Shown: positions 34,472 to 40,504 of the stretch, one piece after another
How the letters are laid out: each line of letters begins with the position of its first letter
Numbering within the stretch: position 1 is the stretch's first letter
Virus record (IMG/VR): IMGVR_UViG_3300043449_001732
Span: 19,982-83,981 of that record
Length of the DNA: 64,000 bases
Reading direction: 5' to 3' (one strand)
Source of the DNA: a virus
Program-made: the position numbers and the translations under genes
Notes under the pieces: model-generated
Seen by the model: the letters and a program-made list of their open reading frames with translations, nothing else
Database searches by the model: none
Told to the model about the DNA's origin: nothing

Positions 34472-34576
34472 ATGGAAAACCAAAGGCGAACAATTATGTG
34501 GCTGATTGCCGCTATTGTTCTTGTCGTAGGGCTTGACGCCTACCTGTTTGCTGCCGAAGTTTTTAAAAACCAATGA
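34472..34576 (+). CDS. Small single-pass membrane protein
   Basis: 34 residues with one membrane helix (MWLIAAIVLVVGLDAYLFAA). It overlaps the HLIP gene by four bases (ATGA), so the two are co-translated and probably act at the thylakoid together. No family known to me. Confidence 0.6.
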   Translation: MENQRRTIMWLIAAIVLVVGLDAYLFAAEVFKNQ

Positions 34577-34812
34577 ACAAAGCAGTGCTTTGGATCCAAG
34601 GTTGGTACAACTGCCTGTCCTGGATCATCCAAGAAATTGTCAGCCGCTACTGCCCAGACCTCAATATCGCAACCTTGCCGACCCACCCTGAGGATTACCT
34701 CTGGTACGCCGAGCGTTTTAATGGTCGCGCCGCCATGCTTGCCGTAATTTTTATCCTGCAATGGGAGTTTGTAACCCACAAATCCATTTGGGAGTTTGTA
34801 GGTGTCTATTAA
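34573..34812 (+). CDS. hli: High-light-inducible protein (HLIP)
   Basis: 79 residues. The chlorophyll-binding signature ERFNGRAAM (Glu47 to Met55) starts a membrane helix ending LQWEF. HLIPs bind chlorophyll and protect photosystem II; cyanophages carry them to keep photosynthesis running during infection. The N-terminal ~40 residues are longer than in host HLIPs. Coupled to both neighbours by overlapping starts. Confidence 0.85.
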   Translation: MNKAVLWIQGWYNCLSWIIQEIVSRYCPDLNIATLPTHPEDYLWYAERFNGRAAMLAVIFILQWEFVTHKSIWEFVGVY

Positions 34813-34963
34813 TCTCACCAGGTTTTATTACGACGTTGACGACGAAGAGCGCACTGGGCTTTTGAATCAATGCGCGGTTGACGACGTTGAAACAATTGAG
34901 GCCGATGCGTTTGAATTGGAGTTACAATCCAAGAATATTGAATACATCCGAGTCGACCTGTGA
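34802..34963 (+). CDS. Small acidic protein of the HLIP operon
   Basis: 53 residues from GTG inside the HLIP 3' end. Acidic (DVDDEERTG) with a helix and strand. Overlaps the methyltransferase start (GTGA). Function unknown. Confidence 0.5.
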   Translation: MSINLTRFYYDVDDEERTGLLNQCAVDDVETIEADAFELELQSKNIEYIRVDL

Positions 34964-35556
34964 CGCAAGCAACTGACTGGAACACGTATTTTTCCACGAT
35001 CAAACCTAGGCTTGGCGCTCGGGCTGACGGATTCCAAAAAATTTTCCAACACCTAAATGGGGTCCAAAACCCCATCATTATTGAGACGGGTACGTACCGA
35101 GAGGAAGACAACTACACAGGCGACGGTTGCTCCACTCTCCTTTTTGACGAATACGTTAGTGCCCATGGTGGCCAGCTGATTTCTGTTGACATTGACCCGA
35201 ATGCTTGCGAGCTAGCCAGTTCAAGTACCAGCAGCAACACTGAGGTTATTGAGTCGGACTCTGTTGAATTTCTTGGCACCCTGGAGGGGCGCTGCGATCT
35301 GTTGTACCTAGACTCGTACAACATCACCGATTGGAACAATGATTGGGCACCGGCTGCTCACCACCTCAAAGAGTTGTTTGCCGCCAAGAACATCATCAAT
35401 CCTGGCACTTTAATCATTGTTGATGACAACAGAAAATCTTCACAAGGCAAACGGTTGGGTAAAGGACGTTTGATTTACGAACTTATGGAATCCCTTGGCA
35501 TCCCTAGTTTTATTGATGACTATCAAGTGGGTTGGATCTGGGAAGAATTACAGTAA
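34960..35556 (+). CDS. Class I SAM-dependent methyltransferase (Methyltransf_24-like)
   Basis: 198 residues from GTG. The SAM-binding elements are visible: IIIETGTY as motif I, LISVDIDPNA as the acidic loop, VIESDSVEF, and LLYLDSYN as motif IV. Substrate unknown; such enzymes often modify sugars or peptides. Fourth gene of a tightly overlapping rightward operon with HLIP. Confidence 0.75.
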   Translation: MTQATDWNTYFSTIKPRLGARADGFQKIFQHLNGVQNPIIIETGTYREEDNYTGDGCSTLLFDEYVSAHGGQLISVDIDPNACELASSSTSSNTEVIESDSVEFLGTLEGRCDLLYLDSYNITDWNNDWAPAAHHLKELFAAKNIINPGTLIIVDDNRKSSQGKRLGKGRLIYELMESLGIPSFIDDYQVGWIWEELQ

Positions 35557-35565
35557 TCCCTACCA

Positions 35566-35635
35566 TTTTTCTTAACTTATCCACTAGATATGTTAAGAAA
35601 AACATGACATACTTAACATATTAGTTATGTGGATA
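35566..35635 (+). promoter_or_regulatory. Mutually exclusive hairpins between methyltransferase and next gene
   Basis: Hairpin A: TTTTTCTTAAC (35566-35576) with GTTAAGAAAAA (35592-35602), 11 perfect pairs. Hairpin B: ATATGTTAAG (35588-35597) with CTTAACATAT (35612-35621), 10 perfect pairs, enclosed by TATCCAC (35578-35584) with GTGGATA (35629-35635). A and B share GTTAAG and cannot form together. This is the layout of an attenuator or of an overlapping operator set, three bases before the ATG at 35638. Confidence 0.65.
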
Positions 35636-35637
35636 GA

Positions 35638-35889
35638 ATGCCAGAAGTAATTCTTTTACCACGAAACCCCAAAGGTTCTGAAATGACTCTTTCCAACCAG
35701 GTCAAACAATCCATTGATGATGCCACGGCAAATCTGCGTGAAGCCCTTGCGTTTGCTGCCCGTACCGAGCATCCTGTAACGATCAGCACACTGACCGACA
35801 TCCTGGTACGCCTAGAGTCCCTTGAGTCCATCGAGGAAATCATGCACAAGTTTGGTAAACAGCACGACATCCCCACCAACTTTGGCTAA
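35638..35889 (+). CDS. Small helical protein
   Basis: 83 residues from ATG 35638 (a GTG at 35629 lies inside the upstream stem). Helical, with Glu/Leu-rich stretches (VRLESLESIEEIMHKFG). First gene after the alternate hairpins. Function unknown. Confidence 0.55.
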   Translation: MPEVILLPRNPKGSEMTLSNQVKQSIDDATANLREALAFAARTEHPVTISTLTDILVRLESLESIEEIMHKFGKQHDIPTNFG

Positions 35890-36052
35890 GTATCAACTTC
35901 CAACGGAGGCTGAACGCCTTCAAAATTATTTTTGGGAACTCGAATCAAAGATCCCAAATCCTGGTAAGGACTGGGCACGGTCTGCCAAGGAATGTAAGTG
36001 GCTTAAAATATTAAAAGAAAGAGAACTAAAGTCGAGTGGCGCAGGACAATAG
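35882..36052 (+). CDS. Small basic helical protein
   Basis: 56 residues from TTG 35882, overlapping the previous stop. Contains ERLQNYFWELESKIP and KECKWLKILKERELK. Overlaps the next start by 17 bases. Function unknown. Confidence 0.45.
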   Translation: MAKYQLPTEAERLQNYFWELESKIPNPGKDWARSAKECKWLKILKERELKSSGAGQ

Positions 36053-36320
36053 CAGATATACAAAACCGGAATTACGTGAGCGCATCAAAGATCGCATCAT
36101 GGAAAGTTCCAAGGGAGGCAAGCCAGGCCAATGGAGCGCAAGACGCTCACAACTATTGGCCCAAGAATACGAAAGAGCCGGTGGTGGATATAAAGGTGGC
36201 AAGAGTGAAAAACAAAAAGCTTTAAGTAAGTGGACTGACGAAAAATGGTCCACAAAAGACGAGTACGAGAAACGTTCTAAAGCTAAAGCTGCGGCCAAGA
36301 GGTATAAAGATGGCGGCTGA
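36036..36320 (+). CDS. Basic protein, N-terminal half of a DUF5872-like unit
   Basis: 94 residues from GTG. Lys/Arg-rich; RRSQLLAQEYERAGGGY and SKWTDEKWSTKDEYEK recall the first half of DUF5872 proteins. It overlaps the next gene, which resembles the second half. Probably nucleic-acid-binding. Confidence 0.55.
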   Translation: MAQDNSRYTKPELRERIKDRIMESSKGGKPGQWSARRSQLLAQEYERAGGGYKGGKSEKQKALSKWTDEKWSTKDEYEKRSKAKAAAKRYKDGG

Positions 36321-36519
36321 TAAAGCAATTCAACCTGGCTACACCAAGCGTTACTTGCCGGAAAAAGCATGGGCCTCTTTATCCAAGGAGGAAAGAGAGG
36401 AGACTGACCGCAAGAAACGCGCTGCCAGTAAGGAAGGAAAACAATTTGTACCTAACACAGAGACAGCAAAAAAAGCTGGCAAAGCAGCCCGTGCATCCAA
36501 ACGTTACAAAGATAAATAA
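36310..36519 (+). CDS. Basic protein, C-terminal half of a DUF5872-like unit
   Basis: 69 residues. TKRYLPEKAWASLSKEE, then TDRKKRAASKEGKQFVPNT and a Lys/Ala tail, as in the C-terminal part of DUF5872 proteins recalled from phages and algal viruses. Its ATG lies in the previous gene's last codons, so the two polypeptides are coupled. Confidence 0.55.
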   Translation: MAADKAIQPGYTKRYLPEKAWASLSKEEREETDRKKRAASKEGKQFVPNTETAKKAGKAARASKRYKDK

Positions 36520-36525
36520 CTCGCG

Positions 36526-36531
36526 TATACT
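36526..36531 (+). promoter_or_regulatory. Candidate -10 element TATACT
   Basis: CGCGTATACTT lies 22 bases before a small basic gene and resembles the CGCGCTATACTT box 208 bases downstream. Confidence 0.35.
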
Positions 36532-36552
36532 TAATAAAGATTCCTGATTAGC

Positions 36553-36723
36553 ATGGAAAAGAAAAAGGCTATTCCCCCCAAAAAAGCTGTGCCGCCCGCA
36601 AAAGGCAAGGCTGCTCCCCCTGTTAAAGGCAAAGGTGGTGCATCTGCCAAGCAAACTGAAGCCCGCGACAAGTTTAAAGAAATGATTGCGAAGAAAAAAG
36701 AGGCTGCTGCCAAAAAGAAATAA
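36553..36723 (+). CDS. Very basic small protein
   Basis: 56 residues, about one third Lys, with Pro/Ala repeats (KKAVPPAKGKAAPP) and a basic helix at the end. It resembles histone-H1-like tails and may bind DNA. It lies between two TATACT boxes. Confidence 0.55.
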   Translation: MEKKKAIPPKKAVPPAKGKAAPPVKGKGGASAKQTEARDKFKEMIAKKKEAAAKKK

Positions 36724-36733
36724 GGTATCGCGC

Positions 36734-36739
36734 TATACT
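36734..36739 (+). promoter_or_regulatory. Candidate -10 element of a small RNA
   Basis: GCTATACTTT, identical to the box at 22611-22620. No reading frame follows before a terminator. Confidence 0.4.
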
Positions 36740-36745
36740 TTCAGT

Positions 36746-36827
36746 GCTCAATACACACGTCTCGTCCCGTAGGTATTGGCGGTAAGTAATTAGTTTTAGT
36801 CCTGGTCTGAGCAACCAGGATTTTTTA
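36746..36827 (+). ncRNA. Candidate phage small RNA
   Basis: From the predicted start about seven bases after TATACT to the terminator there is no ORF. A stem CAATAC (36749-36754) with GTATTG (36773-36778) forms the 5' domain; a short single-stranded AT-rich linker follows; the terminator is the 3' domain. Promoter, compact fold and terminator together look like a trans-acting sRNA of ~80 bases. It may instead be only the 3' UTR of the preceding small gene. Confidence 0.4.
36798..36827 (+). terminator. Rho-independent terminator
   Basis: TCCTGGT (36800-36806) pairs with ACCAGGA (36814-36820) and is followed by TTTTTT. Ends the 34.5-36.8 kb rightward transcripts. Confidence 0.9.
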
Positions 36828-36830
36828 TGC

Positions 36831-36848
36831 GCCATAAAATTTTATGGC
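36831..36848. promoter_or_regulatory. 18-base perfect palindrome
   Basis: GCCATAAAATTTTATGGC reads the same on both strands. It lies between the terminator and the TATAAT of the next gene, where an operator would sit. Confidence 0.45.
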
Positions 36849-36884
36849 AGCAAAAATAAAAATACTGGAAATATAGACACAAGT

Positions 36885-36890
36885 TATAAT
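36885..36890 (+). promoter_or_regulatory. Candidate -10 element TATAAT
   Basis: TATAAT 40 bases before the gene at 36930; an AATCG/CGATT hairpin (36906-36923) lies between them in the leader. Confidence 0.4.
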
Positions 36891-36929
36891 TGACTTATGT
36901 GTTTTAATCGTTAGGTTGCGATTTTAAAT

Positions 36930-37577
36930 ATGTCAACTAGTAAGGCTGCTGAATACGAAAAAGCCAAGGCGGCTGTTGCAAAAGCAGCTGCTTATAAAGC
37001 CACTGCAGCACAAAAACCCGCTGCACCTGCATCAAAACCTACTGCAGAAAAACCTTCTGCACCCACAGCAAAACCCGCTGCACCTGCAAAGAAACCTTGG
37101 GTTCATCCTGGGGTTTCATCGGGTTACGTTCAAGATCCTAAAGTTCAGTTAAAACAATTTATGGCTAAATCAGGAGCTAAAACTCCAGATGAAGCTTATA
37201 GACTTGAAGTAGCTGCAAGATTAAAGGACCCTGCTGCTGCACATTACTTAGCAGGTGGTGAAGGGATATATCCTGAACGCAATTCAAACACCAGGATGTA
37301 TTTAGAAGAGTTAACACAAGCAGAAAGAGACAAATACGAAAAAGATAAATATAAAACCGATAGGTACGTTGTGCCTCGTGATTACTGGTATGGCATTCCA
37401 GAGAAATATCGACCTACTGATTGGGAAACACCAGAAGGGAAAACGTGGTTTGAGCCTCAACTTAAAGAATATGCAATGACAAAAGGCAATACTATTCCAT
37501 TGCCTGCCAGAGGATCTCAAGAGTTTAAGGACGCGGCAAAGAAAGTTAGATACAGTGCTGGCAGGTGGACGTGGTAG
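36930..37577 (+). CDS. Hypothetical protein with Ala/Pro/Lys linker
   Basis: 215 residues. Residues 1-55 are an Ala/Lys/Pro repeat linker (KPAAPASKPTAEKPSAP style); the remaining 160 residues are an aromatic, charged domain (PRDYWYGIPEKYRPTDWETP). AT-rich codons. Linker plus domain suggests a virion-surface or DNA-associated protein. Family not recognised. Confidence 0.55.
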   Translation: MSTSKAAEYEKAKAAVAKAAAYKATAAQKPAAPASKPTAEKPSAPTAKPAAPAKKPWVHPGVSSGYVQDPKVQLKQFMAKSGAKTPDEAYRLEVAARLKDPAAAHYLAGGEGIYPERNSNTRMYLEELTQAERDKYEKDKYKTDRYVVPRDYWYGIPEKYRPTDWETPEGKTWFEPQLKEYAMTKGNTIPLPARGSQEFKDAAKKVRYSAGRWTW

Positions 37578-37620
37578 TACAATTAATGCCCTTAAAGTTT
37601 TAACTTTTAACTTTTTTGTG

Positions 37621-37626
37621 TATAAT
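37621..37626 (+). promoter_or_regulatory. Candidate -10 element before the structured non-coding region
   Basis: TATAAT in TGTGTATAATTAAATCGA immediately upstream of the GC-rich non-coding stretch; predicted start about 37633. Confidence 0.4.
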
Positions 37627-37632
37627 TAAATC

Positions 37633-37910
37633 GATAGAGGTCAGGTCCCTGCCTGCACACCTGATCCATCTACCTTGCGGTAACCTTGCCGTCCCGCGTT
37701 CTTTGATCGCCCCAGGGAGAAATAGGATTTAAGTCCTGGGTTTCCAGGCCAGGGGGATGGCCTTCCCTGCCCGTTTGATTCTCGGGTGCGCCCTCGACCC
37801 AAAAAGCGTGGCCGGAAATTCCGTCTACGCTTAGGCAAGCGCAACGAATCAGCAACACCCCCTATGCTTAGCTCCGGGACGCCGGATGATGCACAAACCT
37901 GGGGGTCACT
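37633..37910 (+). ncRNA. GC-rich structured non-coding region
   Basis: No convincing frame on either strand and a GC content well above its AT-rich flanks. Many local stems: CCCAGG/CCTGGG (around 37712-37741), AGGCC/GGCCT (37747-37764), AAGCGT/ACGCTT enclosing CGGAA/TTCCG (around 37803-37832), TCCGG-GACG-CCGGA (around 37872-37885), and a long-range ACCCCC/GGGGGT pairing that encloses the last one. It is preceded by a TATAAT and runs directly into a tRNA-like module. Best explained as a structured RNA of unknown class. Confidence 0.45.
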
Positions 37911-37981
37911 CAACCGGTAGTCCAGTGGCAGGACACCCCGACAAGGGAGTTAGATAGCTGGTTCGATTCCAGCACGGTTGA
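37911..37981 (+). tRNA. tRNA-like gene with defective anticodon arm (1)
   Basis: Acceptor CAACCGG with ACGGTTG (six of seven pairs), D stem GTCC/GGAC around AGTGGCA, and T arm GCTGG-TTCGATT-CCAGC are all present in the right order. Between the D and T arms only 22 bases remain, and the only stem is CCC-GACAA-GGG; no seven-base loop with U33 can be drawn, so there is no anticodon. No CCA is encoded. Either a decayed tRNA or a tRNA mimic. Confidence 0.5.
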
Positions 37982-37997
37982 TTTTCAGTTAAATTTA

Positions 37998-38818
37998 TTA
38001 GTTGCCTAACGCGGATATAAAGTCTTCAGGAGAATCTACGGTAGCGTACACGTATTGTTTAGGATCTATTGGTGTTTTAATTTTTTGAAGTCTGGACAAA
38101 CCTTGTTTTGCAATATCTAAAGCCATTTGAGGGTCTGTCATTAAAAAATCAGCAACTGCCCCCTGGTATATTTGCGCTTCTTCTTTTAACCCAGCCGCAT
38201 GTAATCCGTCAGCTACTGCGCGAGAAATGTTAGCAGCTTTTTGTCTATCTGATCTAATTGGTTCCGATAAACCAAAATCAAGTTGAATAGGTCTTCCCGT
38301 CATTTTATGAAACATAATATTTCCAGGATGTCGATCAGACAAAGAAACATTATTTAAAGCCAATACACTCATTTGTTTAGCTTGATTTAAATACTGTTGT
38401 TTGTTCAATTGGTCGTTTAAAGAAATATCAGCAGTTCCAGCTGGCGTGTAATTAGTCCTTAGGTCTTGCATTGTTATTTCTCCACGCATTGATGGATTGA
38501 TACCAGGCTCTAACGGAACAACAGTTTGTCCAATCCTTGGAGGCGCTAAAACAACAGACTCAATTGCAGGAGCAATTCCCAACTCAGCAGCTTTAGCCTG
38601 TAAGTTAATTTCATTTAATAGTTTTTGTTTTTTTTCTAGTGCAATTTCTTTGGTTACTAAACCAGGCGAAGTTGCATATACCTCACTAAATTGGCCACTT
38701 CCAATTTTTTTTGTGCTCTCTTAGCTGCTTCAGCAGCCATTGCACGGACTTCTTCAGGACCAACTCCTGGGCGGACAGGCGGTTTTTTATTTAAAATATT
38801 TTTTATTAAATTTAACAC
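37998..38818 (-). CDS. Protein-kinase-like gene split by a -1 frameshift at an A8 run
   Basis: Two frames together make one kinase-like protein of about 270 residues. The 5' part (GTG 38818 to about 38705) reads LNLIKNILNKKPPVRPGV, then EEVRAMAAEAAKRAQKK. After a run of eight A (38705-38712) the -1 frame continues IGSGQFSEVYATSPGLVTK, the glycine-rich ATP loop plus Lys, then SLSDRHPGNIMFH with catalytic Asp and Asn, and IQLDFGLS with the DFG Asp. In the -1 frame a stop lies just upstream of the run, so expression needs slippage, or the run is a sequencing error or real mutation. Substrate unknown. Confidence 0.6.
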
Positions 38819-38853
38819 TTTATTGCTGCACTTGTTACAATTATAAACTAACC

Positions 38854-38929
38854 CACCTGGTCCGAGACAATTGGATAGTACGGTCACTGCCGCTGCAGGA
38901 CGATGTAGGTTCGAATCCTACCCAGGTGC
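38854..38929 (+). tRNA. tRNA-like gene with defective anticodon arm (2)
   Basis: Acceptor CACCTGG/CCAGGTG (seven perfect pairs) and T arm GTAGG-TTCGAAT-CCTAC (perfect) are intact; the D arm CGAG/TACG with a TTGG loop is acceptable. The anticodon region folds as GTC-(A)-CTGC-CGCT-GCAG-GAC, a stem with a four-base loop, so no normal anticodon is exposed. No CCA is encoded. It overlaps the 5' flank of the kinase gene on the other strand. Confidence 0.5.
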
Positions 38930-38958
38930 TTTATATTAAGAAGACTTGAGATGCTCAG

Positions 38959-39624
38959 ATGACAACACTGGTAGCCAACGTTCCACCAGTAAAGGTATGG
39001 GTGCGTCGTGAATACTTGCGTGACTTACATGACGGCCACGGTGAATACACCCCTGGCTATTGGGTAACATGCAAATCACTCACAGGTAGGGCTTTGTATT
39101 TTGAGACGTACCTTACCGAGTATGGTGCACTGTATGACAAGCTTCCCATCAGTGCTTTTCTTGCTTGGGACCCAGATCATCCCACCAAACCACAAGCACC
39201 TACACCCGACTTACCTTTGACAGATCTTCAATTTTGGAACGGGTTCGACCACGGGCTTACCGTAGTCGAAAAGAACTTAATCTTTAACATGCACTTTGAG
39301 GTCTTGACACGCAGCGCAGGTGTAATAGGTGGCACATATTTGTTTACTATTGACAACTACCATCCTCATCGAAACGAACCCGACTTTTATTTCTCAGAAT
39401 TTCCTGATGAACATAAATCACATAACATTGTGGCTTTGGACAATGGTCAAATTGGTGCTTATCCCAACAATCGCTGCCGGATGGTCGATCCATCTTTAAC
39501 CAACCATGAATTAAAGACACCAGACTTTAAGGTATCTACGCGTTACTTTGATGTTGAACATGCACCTAAGTGGGGAAGGCTTGGTGAATCAGACGAATAC
39601 TTCTGGAAAACGCCTAACGAATAG
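38959..39624 (+). CDS. Conserved-looking hypothetical phage protein
   Basis: 221 residues. Starts with VKVWVRREYLRDLHDG and GRALYFETYLTEYGALYDKLP, a pattern I recall from uncharacterised phage proteins; the rest is aromatic and His/Asp-rich. A small TGAG/CTCA hairpin ends two bases before the ATG. Function unknown. Confidence 0.6.
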   Translation: MTTLVANVPPVKVWVRREYLRDLHDGHGEYTPGYWVTCKSLTGRALYFETYLTEYGALYDKLPISAFLAWDPDHPTKPQAPTPDLPLTDLQFWNGFDHGLTVVEKNLIFNMHFEVLTRSAGVIGGTYLFTIDNYHPHRNEPDFYFSEFPDEHKSHNIVALDNGQIGAYPNNRCRMVDPSLTNHELKTPDFKVSTRYFDVEHAPKWGRLGESDEYFWKTPNE

Positions 39625-39654
39625 TTAGATCAGTTATATTTACTGCAGTAATGC

Positions 39655-39912
39655 TTGGCTTTGGTGCCAACTTCCAAGGAAATACTCCAGCGCAATAGAC
39701 AAAAGTTTCTTGAGTACAAGAAGACTTTGAATTGCCAGCACTGTGGGTTGAATGATCATCGTGTCCTTGAGTTTCACCACGTTGGTGACAAGGACCATAA
39801 CATATCAAATATGGTTAATCACGGATACGGCTGGCGCCGCATCGAAGAAGAAATAAAGAAATGCATTCCGCTATGCTGCAACTGCCACAGGCTTGAGCAC
39901 TGGAGTGATTAA
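39655..39912 (+). CDS. HNH endonuclease, small
   Basis: 85 residues from TTG. Zinc/HNH pattern CQHCG, then VLEFHHVGDKDHN and PLCCNCHRLEHW. This is a compact nuclease of the HNH superfamily; freestanding copies in phages are usually homing enzymes. Its stop overlaps that of the convergent Dps-like gene. Confidence 0.75.
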   Translation: MALVPTSKEILQRNRQKFLEYKKTLNCQHCGLNDHRVLEFHHVGDKDHNISNMVNHGYGWRRIEEEIKKCIPLCCNCHRLEHWSD

Positions 39913-40463
39913 TTATTTCTAAGAGTAGCCTTAATTTGCCAAGCAGCTTTAAATGCTTGACCCGTTAAGTCGGCAAGGAAGTTTTGAATATCAATAGCTC
40001 CAACTTTAGAAGCAATAGGCTCTAGTTTTTTGGCTTTCATACCAAGTTCCTCAAGATTTTTGTAGTACACGCCAAGCATGTCAGCGCCCTTGTATGAAGT
40101 TACAGCTTGCATGGGAGGAGCAGCATCCTTAAGTCCACAACCACACATGGGCATCAGATAATCCATGCTGCGAACAAACTCAGCAAGGGTATCAAATTGC
40201 TCCAGGTGCGCCTCATACTGATCTTTTAGGAAGGCATGGACGCCTAAGAAGTTACCGCCCTCGTAGTTCAGGTGGATTAAATGTGACTGGGTCTCCAGTT
40301 CCTTGAGGTAAGCACACAGAGAGATGCACTGCTGGATGAATGCACCCACATCACCACCAGCCTTGGATTTGGCAGGGGCTTTTGGCTTGTCCTGGGGCTG
40401 AGGAACAGCTTGAACCTGGGGCGTTTCAGCAGGTTGATACTGTTGCGGAGCGGGAGCGTACAT
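39909..40463 (-). CDS. Dps/ferritin-like protein
   Basis: 184 residues. A Pro/Gln/Ala-rich N-terminal tail of ~35 residues precedes a four-helix domain with the Dps core: HLIHLNYEGGNFLGVHAFL, then a D..AEFVR helix with the family's second metal Asp, a region containing two Cys, and a long C-terminal helix pair. Dps proteins bind DNA or iron and guard against oxidative damage; a phage copy could protect DNA in a high-light host. The ferroxidase residues are only partly conserved. Confidence 0.55.
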   Translation of the reverse strand: MYAPAPQQYQPAETPQVQAVPQPQDKPKAPAKSKAGGDVGAFIQQCISLCAYLKELETQSHLIHLNYEGGNFLGVHAFLKDQYEAHLEQFDTLAEFVRSMDYLMPMCGCGLKDAAPPMQAVTSYKGADMLGVYYKNLEELGMKAKKLEPIASKVGAIDIQNFLADLTGQAFKAAWQIKATLRNN

Positions 40464-40504
40464 AAGTCTTGACCAATAGTTCTAGTTTATCAGTCATTAA
40501 CACG

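Noticed and set aside
4500-37626. T4-type late promoters (TATAAATA)
   Set aside because: The gap motifs are TATAAT, TATACT or TAGAAT, closer to host sigma boxes; no consistent TATAAATA was seen before virion genes.
37633-37910. Group I intron
   Set aside because: The conserved core pairings and the R/S sequences of group I introns are not found, and the flanks do not form a split gene.
37641-37913. 90-codon leftward frame in the structured region
   Set aside because: Arg/Gly/Ser/Pro-rich translation typical of non-coding GC-rich DNA; no ribosome site and overlapping stem structures.
37621-37985. tmRNA gene
   Set aside because: The acceptor strands that pair are both within the last 71 bases, not at the two ends of the transcript, and no tag reading frame is seen.
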